Below, piece by piece: positions 49,325 through 60,539 of a stretch of 64,000 nucleotides of DNA. The notes under the pieces are model-generated. The model was not told the origin of the DNA, made no database searches, and worked only from the letters and a program-made list of their open reading frames with translations. This DNA is from Histomonas meleagridis (lineage: Eukaryota > Parabasalia > Tritrichomonadida > Dientamoebidae), in assembly GCA_020186115.1 (NCBI GenBank), contig WSYJ01000025.1, forward strand, positions 434,001 to 498,000, written 5' to 3'. How positions within the stretch are numbered: the first letter of the stretch is position 1; every line of letters begins with the position of its first letter. Position numbers and translations under genes: made by a program.

Positions 49325-50332
49325 TTAGAGTAGATTAATTCCATTTTCTTCACACTTCTTCACCATTTCATCTGGCCAAATAGAAACCTGAACTTCACCA
49401 ATATGTGCGCAATGAAGGAGGAGCATGCATAATCTTGATTGACCAATACCACCACCGATTGTCAATGGAAGTTTGTCTTCAAGAAGCATTCTGTGATATA
49501 GAAGTCCTTTCCTATCTTCACAGCCAGATTCCTTTAATTGCTTTTCGAGTGATTCTTTGTTGACTCGAATTCCCATAGATGAGATTTCAAATGCTTCTTC
49601 GAGAACAGGGTTCCACATGATTATATCGCCATTTAAGGACCAATCATCATAATCAGGTGACCTTCCATCATGTTTTGTGCCTGATTTCAAAAGTCCACCA
49701 ATTTGACCTAAGAATACGGTACCATATTGCTTGCAAATTTCATTTTCCCTTTGACGTGGAGTAAGGTTCGGATACATATCTTCAAGTTCTTGTGATGTAA
49801 TAAACTTAATTTCAGTTTGAATAAATGGCTTTAATTGAGTGAACTGAGAACAGATTATGCTTTCTGTTTCCTTTAATGCTTCAATAATCAAAGTGACTGT
49901 GCTTTTGAGTGTTTCGATGTTCCTTTGTTCAGCGGTGATTACTTTTTCCCAATCCCATTGATCAACATATATTGAATGAAGATTGTCTGGTTCTTCATCA
50001 CGACGAATAGCGTTCATATCAGTGTAAAGTCCTTGTCCTGGTTTAAAACCATATTTGCCTAATGCAAATCTCTTCCATTTGGCAAGTGATTGTACAATTT
50101 GAACAGTAGCATCAACTGCTGGAACATCAAATGAAACTGGACGTTCAACGCCGTTAAGGTTATCATTGAGACCTGTTTCTGGTTTGACAAATAAGGGTGC
50201 AGAGATACGTGTGAGATTAAGTTTTTCTGCAAGTTTGTGTTCAAATGTATCCTTAGCTAATTTGATAGCAACTTGGAGATCTATAAGCTTTAAAGGGGTT
50301 GAATATCCTTTTGGAATGATGAGTTTATTCAT
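49325..50332 (-). CDS. asnA: Asparagine synthetase A (aspartate-ammonia ligase)
   Basis: The 335-residue protein matches bacterial AsnA along its full length (about 330): LNDNLNGVERPVSFDV, VQSLAKWKRFALGKYGF, GLYTDMNAIRRDE, HSIYVDQWDWEKV, LKSTV, SPDYDDWSLNGDIIMWNPVLEEAFEISSMGIRV and TIGGGIGQSRLCMLLLHCAHIGEVQVSIWP. It makes asparagine from aspartate, ammonia and ATP by a class II tRNA-synthetase-like fold. All catalytic motifs are kept. Most eukaryotes use the glutamine-dependent enzyme; AsnA in trichomonads is regarded as acquired from bacteria. Codon use is not obviously different from neighbours, so the transfer is old. Confidence 0.96.
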   Translation of the reverse strand: MNKLIIPKGYSTPLKLIDLQVAIKLAKDTFEHKLAEKLNLTRISAPLFVKPETGLNDNLNGVERPVSFDVPAVDATVQIVQSLAKWKRFALGKYGFKPGQGLYTDMNAIRRDEEPDNLHSIYVDQWDWEKVITAEQRNIETLKSTVTLIIEALKETESIICSQFTQLKPFIQTEIKFITSQELEDMYPNLTPRQRENEICKQYGTVFLGQIGGLLKSGTKHDGRSPDYDDWSLNGDIIMWNPVLEEAFEISSMGIRVNKESLEKQLKESGCEDRKGLLYHRMLLEDKLPLTIGGGIGQSRLCMLLLHCAHIGEVQVSIWPDEMVKKCEENGINLL

Positions 50333-51266
50333 TGTATAAAAATGGCCAGTAGCAATTGAATTTTGAATGTTGTGTGGCCGAATTTTGAATACGATATTAT
50401 GCCAATAAATTGGAACTCAAAATAAAAATTTTCCAATAAAAAAGCAAAATATTTGAATAACACTTTAATAATAAAAAATTACTTCTCTATCAATTTAATA
50501 TTATTCATTAAATAGGATATTTGCTTTGAGGAATATGAGTTTCAAGCATTATTTTATCGGTTGTGGGGGAGATAATTCAATTTTGAATAAACCAACTTTC
50601 CTATCACCAAGCAAACCCTGTCAAAAAGGCTTCACGAGGACACATTTCTACGAGACAAAATTTATATCATTAAATAAAATTTATTTTAATAAAAAAAATC
50701 TATCAGATTGCCTATAAGGAAATGGTTGAATAGTGGAAATGAAATTTTTGAGCTCAATTCAAAAAGATATTTTTGATCAAATTTTTTGATAATTTTCAAT
50801 TTAACTTTTAAGTTTTTCAAAATAAAAATATATTAATATATTAGTGTCAAAGATAAAACACTTTGCTGCTATATATAATTTTGTAAAAGTTAGAAATTTA
50901 TTTTATAAATCTTGACTTTGTAAATGAATCCGTAAATGTAAAGAAAACTATATCCTTGGGAGAATTTCAATTAGTTGCTGGATCATTAAATACTTTAAAT
51001 ATTAGAATCGATTTCATAATGTACAAAATATTAAGGATGCATAAATGGTGAAAATTTTCAATGAATTCATTTTATTTAGAATATATTCAGTTAATATATT
51101 GGTGAGATTTTTTGTCTCTTAGTTACTTTTAGCTTTTTCTTCATATTTCTTTTTATGATTATAACAAGGAATGTTATAGCAAAATAAATACCTACGGATT
51201 TTTGGGAATGAGTTTAAATGCAGTAAATTATTCAAAATTCTGTGCAATTCCAAATTCTAAGATTTT
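50333..51266. other. Intergenic
   Basis: 934 bp between the asparagine synthetase and a BspA relic. A 63-codon frame at about 50526 has no recognisable features. Nothing is called. Confidence 0.5.
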
Positions 51267-52110
51267 TTGTATTCTTTGATTTTTGAGATAATGAAAATGA
51301 TGTTGTTTGCTGCAATGGCTTTTCTCTCAGGTATGAATAGAAATTCGAGATTACGAATATGCCGACAATTTATCAAAGCAACTTTTCAAACTACAGTTCA
51401 GCAATTGTCAATTCCTAGGCTTTCTCTTTACAATTGGATCAAATTTATTTTTTCTTGCGATAGCTTGGAAGCACTTCAAAATCTGAAAAGGATTTAGGAC
51501 TCTGCTTTTTATACATGCGAAATGTTGCGTATAATTATAATTCCTGATTCTGTGGTTTCGATAGGTGATGATGCATTCACAAGATGCTTGATATTAATTT
51601 CAGTTACAATTGGAAACGGGAGTACAAAATAATAATTTTGGAAATTGAGCGTTTTATCATTGCCAAGAACTTGTAACTGTAGAATTTGGTCAAAATGTTA
51701 GTGCCATTTTGACAAATGCATTTTATAATTGTTACAAATTAACAAACATCACGTTCTCCAAAACTCTTACTTCTATAGAAACTAAATCGTTTACATAATG
51801 CTATAACTTAATAGAGCTGACAATTCCTAGTTCTGTTACAACAATTAAATCTGAAGCTTTTTATCAATGCAATAACCCAAAAAAATTGGATCTAAAATCA
51901 GATATTCCAAGTTTTGATAGCGGTGTATTTCGGTATTGTTCTTGTTTGACATCAGTAGCATTTATTGAAGGTCTTAAATTGATTCCTTCATCAATATTTA
52001 ATACAGGATCTTAAAAATTTACTCAATCTAACATTTATACTAAATCAAATCCATATACTAAAACCTATACATCACACGTATTTTATAAAAAGCATAACAA
52101 ACCTGAAATT
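51267..52110 (+). pseudogene. BspA-like gene relic
   Basis: Several frames, interrupted by stops at about 51495, 51640, 51797 and 52012, encode BspA-type repeats: LRIIIIPDSVVSIGDDAFTRC, LVTVEFGQNVSAILTNAFYNCYKLTNITFSKTLTSIE, LIELTIPSSVTTIKSEAFYQC, and SDIPSFDSGVFRYCSCLTSVAFIEGLKLIPSSIFN. The end reads FTQSNIYTKSNPYTKTYT, the beginning of the TQSN stalk. The membrane span and tail are missing. The start may be the ATG near 51291 (MKMMLFAAMAFLSG looks like a signal peptide). Confidence 0.8.
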
Positions 52111-52607
52111 GAAGAATTATTTTCAATGAGTTTTATATATAACCTAAAAGTAAGATATCTTAAGATCTAATGCTTGATGACCATAAATTTACTTATATTT
52201 TTAAATGTTTTTATATTGTAATTTATTTGAAGAAAAAAATAATCAAATAAATAATATCTGTATAAATATATCATAACTGTTATGATGCATAATTATTCAA
52301 GAATGTTAAATTATTTAAATTTGCATTCACATATATATTTTATCCATTATAAGCATTACTTTGGGTTTTATATTTAAAGGGACCAAACGTTGAATATAGT
52401 ATAAAAAAAAAAAAAAGATTCATAATTTTCACCAATAATATAGTTTATAAACCAAAAGCATTATAATTTTTGCTACTCTTGAATTATAATTCAAATTCTA
52501 CTAAAATAATACTAAAGAAAGAACATTTATTTATTAATATTTTAAATCCAAAACAAAAACAAAATTCACGCAAACAAACCAAACATATGTAACATTTACA
52601 ACAAAAA
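52111..52607. other. Intergenic
   Basis: About 500 bp of AT-rich sequence between the BspA relic and the importin gene. Nothing is recognised. Confidence 0.45.
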
Positions 52608-55600
52608 TTAAGCAGATGAATATCTTTGCCGCATACTTTCTACATTCGATTGAAGGTAATTAGCTCTTAGTTCGTCATCCTCGAGCACGCTTCCAATAAT
52701 TTGCTTTGGATCCGATTGATTTGATAGCAAGAAGTAAAGGATCTTAAACATTTCGATTTGATTTTGTTCGCTAAATTGGAACCTCGCAATTATCGAAGGC
52801 GGATTAGCGAATATTATAATCAACGGCCTCAAAATGAACTCCGCAAATTTCCCATTTTCCAAGTTAAATGTCCAAATTAAGAAATCGGCGATCATCAAAT
52901 TTTCAGAATAATCAATAACTAATGGTAACGCATTTAAGATATTCGGCAACACTATGTCCAAGTTAATTGATTCCGTTCCAATATTCATAATATATGCGAC
53001 AAATGTAACAATGCAATTATCTCTCATCAATAAAAATTTTTCAGTTTTAACAACTGGTATCATTAATTTAGCTAAACATAACTCACAAATCTTTTGCCCA
53101 AACCTTAACGTGATTTCTTTTTCTTTTAATATCATGTCTTTGATACACGAAAAAGAATACGTATCGTTCTCCTTATCGGCCAATTCTAAGGCAAAGTTCA
53201 TAACGTTCACCTTAAACGGCTCGTCCAAAAAGTGCGAACCGACCGATATCATGTCTCCGAAAAAGCGCGCTGCAATTGAACGGAACGGCGGTTTCTCAGA
53301 ATATTTCATAAACAACGGCAAAAAGTTCTGAAGTAATTGAGGGCTTTCTTTTTCGGCCGACATAATTGTCATGTTAATAAACGAATAAACGTTCTCGACG
53401 AGTTCTTTTGAAAAAGTTTCGTTTTCATTTTTCTCATAAATTTTCGCCAAGTACTTATAAGCTATTTCTAACAAAGGCCTTAAAGTATTCGGCAAAGAAT
53501 CATAGTCCAACCATTCGACAAGTTTTTTAGCGGCGTCAAATGCGTCGATTGCAATTCTTCGATCATTTTTATCGCTGACTTTATTTGGTATTATATCGAC
53601 TAATATACTTCCCATTTGATCAGGAATCGCAGCGAATGAACCGAAGTGATGATTAACTAATGATTCCGCCAAATTACCAATTGCGAAACATGTTGCAGAT
53701 TTACAGACGTAAGAAACCGAATCCTTTTGCATTTCACAACAATTCATTATATACATTGTATACTTATGGACAAGTTCACCAACGTTATTTTTCACCAAAA
53801 TGCTTAAAATTCTTAACGCTAAAGAACTCGCAATAAATTGTGGAACATTATCAGCATCGAAATCAAACAACTGTGAAGCATCCGTACCTAACTCTAACAT
53901 ATCAATCGACTTAGCAATAGTTGATCGATATAATTGATTATAATTTATTGATGCGGCTTCACATAGAATCGGTAATATTATATTATTTAAAGGTTTAAAT
54001 GTTAATGGATATTTTTGTATTATTAATTCAAGTGACGAATAACATGAAATAGCTAATGATATATCATTCGAATTGTTTAAGTTTTTGATACAAAATTCAC
54101 TGACTTCGATAACATGTGGCTCGAATATTTCGCCTAAATTAGTTGACGCATGTGATAAACAAACTATAGCAAATGATTTTAGTTGTGCATTTGATTCGTT
54201 TTGTGATAGAAGAATTTCTTTTAATACTTGATATAGTTGTTGGAAATATACCGCAATTTTTAATGTAGAACTACTTGAAAGTGATGCTAAGCATGTTAAA
54301 GCTGATGATTGTAATTCGAAATTCCGAATATTAGTTAAAACATTTATTAGAAATGCATAAGCTTCATCGAATATATAATCACTGTTTTTAGTTAGGTCTA
54401 ATAGCCGTGCGAATATTAATAACAAATCAGAATTTAAATGACATGAAAATGATCGAAATAATGCAGTGATGATACTATCAGTATACTCTGATTGACTACC
54501 GAAACATTTAATAAATCGTTTGGTGACACGTGCGGATACTTCACATAATAACAAAGATGAACCTGTTAAACAGATACAAAGTAATTCAGTAAATTGTGGT
54601 AATTTATCATAATAAAATTCGGGAAATATTTTACACGTTGTTGAAAAACAAAAACATGAAAATAGTTTTCCTTGTTCTGTCGCTGATATTTGCGTACAGA
54701 TATTCCATAATTCATTTAATACTAAATGTGATTTACATAAGTCAGAAATTACTGGTACAAAAAAATCGGCATTTGATAATGAATATGAATCTGTTCGATT
54801 ATAAATACGTGTTGATAAATAAAAGGAGACTTGAACAATAGGTAAAAATAAATTGGTTTCTAGGATTTCATTAGGGAAATTATGACAAATGCATTGGATA
54901 ATTTCATATATTATCATAAGGGAATCAACATTAGGATTAGGAAGTTGGAAGAACGATAGGCACTTTTGGATGAAAATTAACGGGTTCTTGGGAATTTGAT
55001 TAATATCAAAGGCATATACTATAAGGTTTTTGATACGGCATAACGCCATGTGATTATCGTCAAACGTTTTGTCTAAAAGTCCTAATACTATCATTTGATA
55101 TTGTTGATATTTCTCAAGTGATTGTTGATATTGCGGGAAATTGGTAAAGTATACCATGAATTCAAAGGCTGCTAATTGAACTTCTAATATAGTTGAATTA
55201 TATCCTCGATCTATTAACTCAACAAAAAAAATATTAACTTGTTCAGAGGCACCAACAACCAAGGGACCTAGCAGAAGAGCAATTTCTAAGTATGAATCAC
55301 TACCATTCGCTGCTGCCTGAACAATAAATTGGAAAAGTAAAGGACCTAATTCATTAACCATTGCTAATTGAACAGCATTTATAAGGTTAGTCCGTACAAC
55401 CCAAACGCTTTCTCTAACTAAAAGATTTAAAAGAGATATAAATAATTTTTCTCTTGTCTCTGCATTATATTTTGGCCAATTTCGTTGTATTGAAGTACTT
55501 AACGCAACCGCCGCATGAAAACGATCTGCTTGATCCTCAGACGATTGGTAAAATAAAATTAATGAATATACCGATATTGGCTGAGAATAAAATTCATCAA

Positions 55601-55691
55601 GCCATTTGGACGCAAATTGAATGTTTTCATTGTTATTTTGACGAAGAAACAAGAAACATTGTTTGATTTGTTGTTGTGCTGTTGTTTCCAT
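52608..55691 (-). CDS. Importin-beta family protein, second member
   Basis: The 1027-residue protein starts at an ATG and is all-helical HEAT repeats. QFASKWLDEFYSQPISVYSLILFYQSSEDQADRFHAAVALSTSIQRNWPKYN is the importin-beta N-terminal pattern (helix, then RFHAAVALSTSIQRNWP). An acidic stretch LFDFDADNVPQFIASSLALRIL lies in the middle. The length fits a karyopherin. It shares only general family features with the protein at 31742 and is not a recent duplicate. Cargo is unknown. On the minus strand CCCCTTTGAAAGTACTCAAT precedes the ATG, which fits the CCTTT (M5) plus TCA initiator arrangement known from trichomonads. Confidence 0.78.
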   Translation of the reverse strand: METTAQQQIKQCFLFLRQNNNENIQFASKWLDEFYSQPISVYSLILFYQSSEDQADRFHAAVALSTSIQRNWPKYNAETREKLFISLLNLLVRESVWVVRTNLINAVQLAMVNELGPLLFQFIVQAAANGSDSYLEIALLLGPLVVGASEQVNIFFVELIDRGYNSTILEVQLAAFEFMVYFTNFPQYQQSLEKYQQYQMIVLGLLDKTFDDNHMALCRIKNLIVYAFDINQIPKNPLIFIQKCLSFFQLPNPNVDSLMIIYEIIQCICHNFPNEILETNLFLPIVQVSFYLSTRIYNRTDSYSLSNADFFVPVISDLCKSHLVLNELWNICTQISATEQGKLFSCFCFSTTCKIFPEFYYDKLPQFTELLCICLTGSSLLLCEVSARVTKRFIKCFGSQSEYTDSIITALFRSFSCHLNSDLLLIFARLLDLTKNSDYIFDEAYAFLINVLTNIRNFELQSSALTCLASLSSSSTLKIAVYFQQLYQVLKEILLSQNESNAQLKSFAIVCLSHASTNLGEIFEPHVIEVSEFCIKNLNNSNDISLAISCYSSLELIIQKYPLTFKPLNNIILPILCEAASINYNQLYRSTIAKSIDMLELGTDASQLFDFDADNVPQFIASSLALRILSILVKNNVGELVHKYTMYIMNCCEMQKDSVSYVCKSATCFAIGNLAESLVNHHFGSFAAIPDQMGSILVDIIPNKVSDKNDRRIAIDAFDAAKKLVEWLDYDSLPNTLRPLLEIAYKYLAKIYEKNENETFSKELVENVYSFINMTIMSAEKESPQLLQNFLPLFMKYSEKPPFRSIAARFFGDMISVGSHFLDEPFKVNVMNFALELADKENDTYSFSCIKDMILKEKEITLRFGQKICELCLAKLMIPVVKTEKFLLMRDNCIVTFVAYIMNIGTESINLDIVLPNILNALPLVIDYSENLMIADFLIWTFNLENGKFAEFILRPLIIIFANPPSIIARFQFSEQNQIEMFKILYFLLSNQSDPKQIIGSVLEDDELRANYLQSNVESMRQRYSSA

Positions 55692-56770
55692 CTGGGGTTA
55701 TAACAATTGAGTACTTTCAAAGGGGACGAAAATTGTCAATTTTTTTGAAAAGTTTACATGTGCATTTTAAAAAGTTTACATATAGATTATAAAAAGCTTG
55801 CATGTCTGTATAAACGGGCACCCTCATGTCCATTCAATTCGCCGGATACAAATTTTTGCCACTGAATTCGATAATCGGGGATTCATATTGGAGTTTTTAA
55901 AAGTCAAATTATTACAGCCTGTAAAGATCTTGGTACTGATAAAATGTACACTTCATTCCAAAACATATTGTAGATGCTGATATATAAATGTTGCAAATAT
56001 TTTGAATTTAAAAGATGACAAATATTTATATCTTACAATACATTAAATAAATTTGCTTCATATTTATAACACATATTCGGGAAAATTTCCAATTGATTGC
56101 AACCATTTTAATCTTAAAATATTAAGCTGATGTGAAAAAAAACATAAAAATAAAAAAACAAACTATTTTTTCTTCCATTTTTGTTTCAAAAAATCCGACT
56201 TCAAAGCAAAATAGATTTTTCTGAATTGTTTTTATATCGAGTAATGCAGTTTATTTTAAAAAATTTTTGATGCATTACAAGATATTTGAGTTTCAAAAAT
56301 CGATAATTATGACCTTGGAATTATTCGCTAAGACTAATAAAATAAGGAGACACCTTATTGAAGAAATTAACCTCCAAATGATTGCTGATAATGTATTGTG
56401 TACACTGAGCAAAATTGAAATTATCAATATCACATAACAAAAAACTTAAATTTAGATAATGATTTTATCATAATTTTTTTTAAATAAATGAAAGCTTATT
56501 TTTTTCATATATAGCTGTAAATTTTTTTTGATCTTGCAAAAACCTTATTTTATTCCAAAAAAAAAAAAAAAATCTAAACGTACGAATTCCCTGATCAGAT
56601 GGTGGCGTATCAAACCACACTAATTCTTGTAAGTTTATAAAACCAAGAAAATTTCATTTTACTTTCTATAAAACGTAATTTAAAACTGATTTATTTGCTT
56701 TGAACAATCTTAAGATGAATCATTTATTTTTGGATTCCAATTTTTATTCAATGGTTTATTTATGCATTAA
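55692..56770. other. Divergent intergenic region
   Basis: 1079 bp between divergent genes. It holds an M5-like CCCCTTTG just upstream of the importin start and an A15 run at about 56560. No gene or family relic is recognised. Confidence 0.5.
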
Positions 56771-59700
56771 ATGGATGTTGAAACCCAAGTAGACAATGAA
56801 GCTAAAACATTCATTTATAGTTTTCTCCAATCGCTTGATCCAAGCATTGCAGAAGAATATAAAACAGAAGCATTTGAAAATGAACAATCTTTGATGAACT
56901 TGGATATTACTATTTCAACTTTACCAAAAGATTTTTTTCATGTTCTTGTAAACTCAGAAATTCCAAAGACAGATTATCCATCAATTATTTATAATCCAAA
57001 TCCATTTAAGCAATCTCAAAATTTTTTTTCTTCGCCAAGAAAAAAGCACAACGAATTAATCAAACGAAATCTAAGTAGAATTAAACTTACTCATCGAGTT
57101 GTTGGACATACTCGTGGTGTAAAAGTAATTTATTCTGATCCAGCATCACATTTCATTCTTACAGCTTCTGATGATTCAGTGATGAAGCTTTGGCATGCCA
57201 ATACTCTTAGCCTAATGTTTACATATAAAGGTCATCAAGATTCCATTACAGCGATTTCTGTTTCTTCTAATCGAACCTTTATTGCAACAATTTCACAAGA
57301 CAAGACCATTAGAATTTGGTCTCTTATAAATGGTGCTTGTTTAGATGTCATTACAGATAAATCTTCATCATTATTTAAATCTATAACATTTTCACCTAAT
57401 GGTGATTTATTAGCAGCAACCACAGAAAAGGGTCGTGTGTTTATTTGGTCAATGGAAGGCTTCGATTCCACGAAATCGACTGGTTTATCACCAAATCACG
57501 TAAAGACCGTTAATTTACGGTTTCCGGTTAAACATTGCTGTTTTTCGCCAGGTGAAAATCTAATTGCAGTAGCTTTAGAACATGGCGTATTAGCTGTTTT
57601 TTCTGTTTACAATAATTGCCTTTGGACAACTAATATTTGTGATGGTTCATGTGATTATTGTTCATTTCATCCAACAATTTCTACCTTAATTTTCACTTAT
57701 TCTTCGAAGTCTGGGGTCGCTTCAATGTGGGAAATCACTGATAAACTTCGAATGTTACAAGAATTTAATGGCCGACAAATTTTTAAACGATATGGCCAAT
57801 GTTTGTTTTCATTATCGTGCGATTCTTCTTTAGTTTTTTGTTGTTCGTCAACAACATTAGTTACTTGGGCTCAATCAGATGGATCATTATTATCCAAAAT
57901 TGAAAATTTAACAAATATTGTTACAATTTGTCCACATGTCTTTATAAATGAAATCGTTGCATTAGTCACAAAGCAATCTGTGATTTTTGTAAATTGTGAA
58001 ATTGGGAAAATAATTAATACTCAAATGATTCCATGTGAAGGATCAAAACTTTCAAGTGGATGTTGGGACTCTAACGGGATAAAATTTTATGCTGGTGACA
58101 ACGGCGGCTTTTATACATTTCGATTACAAAATGAATCACAAATTCAAACCCCATCGATATGTAAAGTTTCCGAATATTTTTTTCCTTCAGACTTTACGCC
58201 AAGTGAATGGGAAGATCCTAAAGGACAAGTTGAAGAAAAGACTCACACATTAGTTCATTTAAATCCACGCGATCAAATTGTTAACTCACATTTGGAACTT
58301 CTTATTACTGATTATCATCCGTACGAATTCACTGACATTTTTCTGCCCAATTCTCTTCACTCACAATCCAAAAAGTCGGTTTTGTACGAAATTCAATGGC
58401 TTTCAAAATACGCATCAAAAACCGATGAAATAATAACCGCCGAAGATGAAGAAGAAAATTCCATCAAAGAGAAGAAATTAAACAAAATCTTAACTGAAGA
58501 AGCAGAAGCAATCTTTAGCGATGAAGAAGATGAAGTATCAAGTGAAAATGAAGAATCGAAACCAATGAATCATTACCCATTTTGGACAACATTAATTTCT
58601 ACTAATCGTGGAACTTATTTCCCACAATGTCAAGACAAAGTAATTTATATTAGAGAAGGTCATATTGACATGTTAAAAAATGATTCCTCATTATTCCAAA
58701 ACATTACTCCAGATTTCACCAATGAGTTATATTGGCCTGAGATCAGCATATTTCAAATCATCAACATCAATTATTCCAAGTATTATTGTGAGATACAAAT
58801 GTTAAAATTAAATTTGAAAAATCAAAATTCTTTACCGCCAAACACGAACATATTTTTAGAAGAGCTCAACAACATTGATTCATTAGAGATCAATCAAAAC
58901 GAGCCAATCCGTACATTTAATTATGCATTAAGTGATGCTCCATATTTCTTAATCGAAGCTTTACACTTCAAATCAGCTTCAAATGTCTATAACAAGCTCA
59001 AAGTTAATGATGAAATTGTGGCATATTATCGACATAATGGGATCGAAACAGCGTACACTGGCAAAGTTCTTCTTAAGCTGAACAAAACGAATTTGTTTAA
59101 TTCGGTTGAAATCGATTGGGGCGAAGAAGTCACTGAGTTTCTTTCTCCGTGGGAATTTTATTCTGTTAACGACGAAATCGTATTTAAATATCCATTGCCA
59201 ACACCGGAACTAAAGATCAAATTCGACGCGATCTATAAAGTGATCGAAGCAGCGCAACGAAATCGAACATTACGTACCTTCTTTAAGCAGCCTAAGTTTA
59301 GTAATTACATTGTTTATCCATCGGACTTAGGGCTAATCAAACGCCGAATCGAAAATAACTTTTACCGTAACATCGACGGACTTAAATTTGATATATTACA
59401 AGTCATCGAAACGCAAAAGATAATCGACGACGAAAACAATGTAATATCAATACAAATATTAGTCGACAAACTTTTATACGTGTTAAATCATCCAAATGAT
59501 TATAAACAGTTTTTGGACTTCTCCAAATTCGATGACGAAGTTGAAGAAAAGAAGAATTTGTTGTTACACGAAAAGGAAATTAAGAAAAGAGAACAAGAAA
59601 AGGCGCAAAAGAACGCGCTGAACAAAATTAGAAATTCGGATTACGTTAACTACGATGAAATTGAATCGTCGGAAAGCAAAAGTGACGACGATGAATTCAA

Positions 59701-59971
59701 AAACGATTTGAGTGACGACGATGAAGAGTTCGTGAACTTGAGCGAGAACGTTAACAGCGGAAAGAAAAAGAGAAATTACTACAAAAGTGACGACTTTGTG
59801 GTAAGGGATAAAGTGAAGGCAAATTACTCCGACGATAGCGATTTCAGACCAACCGACGATGATACGGAGGATGATGATGATGAGGTGGAATTGGAAGACG
59901 ACGAAAGTAGCGGTGGAAGAAGTAGAAGAACAAGAAAATGGGAATCTAGCGACGAGTTCGAATACGACTGA
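56771..59971 (+). CDS. BRWD/PHIP-like WD40-bromodomain protein
   Basis: The 1066-residue protein starts at an ATG. Residues about 105-480 are WD40 repeats (GHTRGVKVIYSDPASHFILTASDDSVMKLW; GHQDSITAISVSSNRTFIATISQDKTIRIW). Next comes the BRWD-specific segment: TPSEWEDPKGQVEEKTHTLVHLNPRDQIVNSHLELLITDY, YPFWTTLIS...GTYFPQCQDKVIYIREGH, YWPEISIFQI, DEIVAYYRHNGIETAYTGKVL. Residues about 820-910 match the first BRWD/PHIP bromodomain (FSNYIVYPSDLGLIKRRIENNFYRNIDGL..DILQVIETQKIIDDENN). The usual acetyl-lysine Asn appears to be Asp. The tail (930-1066) is highly acidic, ending RSRRTRKWESSDEFEYD. BRWD proteins are CUL4-DDB1 substrate receptors and chromatin readers. This protein is shorter than animal members and has one bromodomain. 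Confidence 0.9.
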   Translation: MDVETQVDNEAKTFIYSFLQSLDPSIAEEYKTEAFENEQSLMNLDITISTLPKDFFHVLVNSEIPKTDYPSIIYNPNPFKQSQNFFSSPRKKHNELIKRNLSRIKLTHRVVGHTRGVKVIYSDPASHFILTASDDSVMKLWHANTLSLMFTYKGHQDSITAISVSSNRTFIATISQDKTIRIWSLINGACLDVITDKSSSLFKSITFSPNGDLLAATTEKGRVFIWSMEGFDSTKSTGLSPNHVKTVNLRFPVKHCCFSPGENLIAVALEHGVLAVFSVYNNCLWTTNICDGSCDYCSFHPTISTLIFTYSSKSGVASMWEITDKLRMLQEFNGRQIFKRYGQCLFSLSCDSSLVFCCSSTTLVTWAQSDGSLLSKIENLTNIVTICPHVFINEIVALVTKQSVIFVNCEIGKIINTQMIPCEGSKLSSGCWDSNGIKFYAGDNGGFYTFRLQNESQIQTPSICKVSEYFFPSDFTPSEWEDPKGQVEEKTHTLVHLNPRDQIVNSHLELLITDYHPYEFTDIFLPNSLHSQSKKSVLYEIQWLSKYASKTDEIITAEDEEENSIKEKKLNKILTEEAEAIFSDEEDEVSSENEESKPMNHYPFWTTLISTNRGTYFPQCQDKVIYIREGHIDMLKNDSSLFQNITPDFTNELYWPEISIFQIININYSKYYCEIQMLKLNLKNQNSLPPNTNIFLEELNNIDSLEINQNEPIRTFNYALSDAPYFLIEALHFKSASNVYNKLKVNDEIVAYYRHNGIETAYTGKVLLKLNKTNLFNSVEIDWGEEVTEFLSPWEFYSVNDEIVFKYPLPTPELKIKFDAIYKVIEAAQRNRTLRTFFKQPKFSNYIVYPSDLGLIKRRIENNFYRNIDGLKFDILQVIETQKIIDDENNVISIQILVDKLLYVLNHPNDYKQFLDFSKFDDEVEEKKNLLLHEKEIKKREQEKAQKNALNKIRNSDYVNYDEIESSESKSDDDEFKNDLSDDDEEFVNLSENVNSGKKKRNYYKSDDFVVRDKVKANYSDDSDFRPTDDDTEDDDDEVELEDDESSGGRSRRTRKWESSDEFEYD

Positions 59972-60539
59972 AATGTTTGTAAATGTTTTGATGTATTGTG
60001 AAAATTTTGAATTTTTGTTATGTTTTGAGACTTCGTGCCAAGAAACCAAATTTAAGTCGACTTCAGATTAATGCAAAATATGAAATGGCATTAAGGAAAA
60101 ATTAAAGAAAAAATTTTGTGCAAATTTCGAACCAGAGCAATTAACTGGAACTCTTTATGTTTCATTGAAAATTACACCTCATCCACCTATAAGAGAAATC
60201 ACTATAACCTTAACACCAAATGGCTCCACAAAAAATTTAATGAAGAATTTTTTAAGCTTTTGTAATTAATAATTTTATTTTGTTATAGCCACTGGATTAA
60301 TCCATATCCAGCAGAAAAACCCTTATTCACCCCATATTTCTTGGTAAAGTAACGCAAAAAATCACCAAAATTGAATAGCTACATATTTAATTGCGATCCA
60401 TACAGTTTCAATATTAATATTTCGAAATATTGAATGGAAAACGTTAACGGCATGATGTTATTTTTTGAACGGCTCCTCTGAGGTTTTTGAAGAGACATCA
60501 CAACTTTTTCTGTGGCTTTGCCTGCGGCATCAATTTAAA

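Noticed and set aside
50526-50717. 63-codon frame downstream of the asparagine synthetase start region
   Set aside because: No homology-like features; length is within chance expectation.
60120-60150. TTCGAACC resembling a tRNA T-loop on the minus strand
   Set aside because: No five-base-pair T-stem and no cloverleaf in the surrounding 80 bases.
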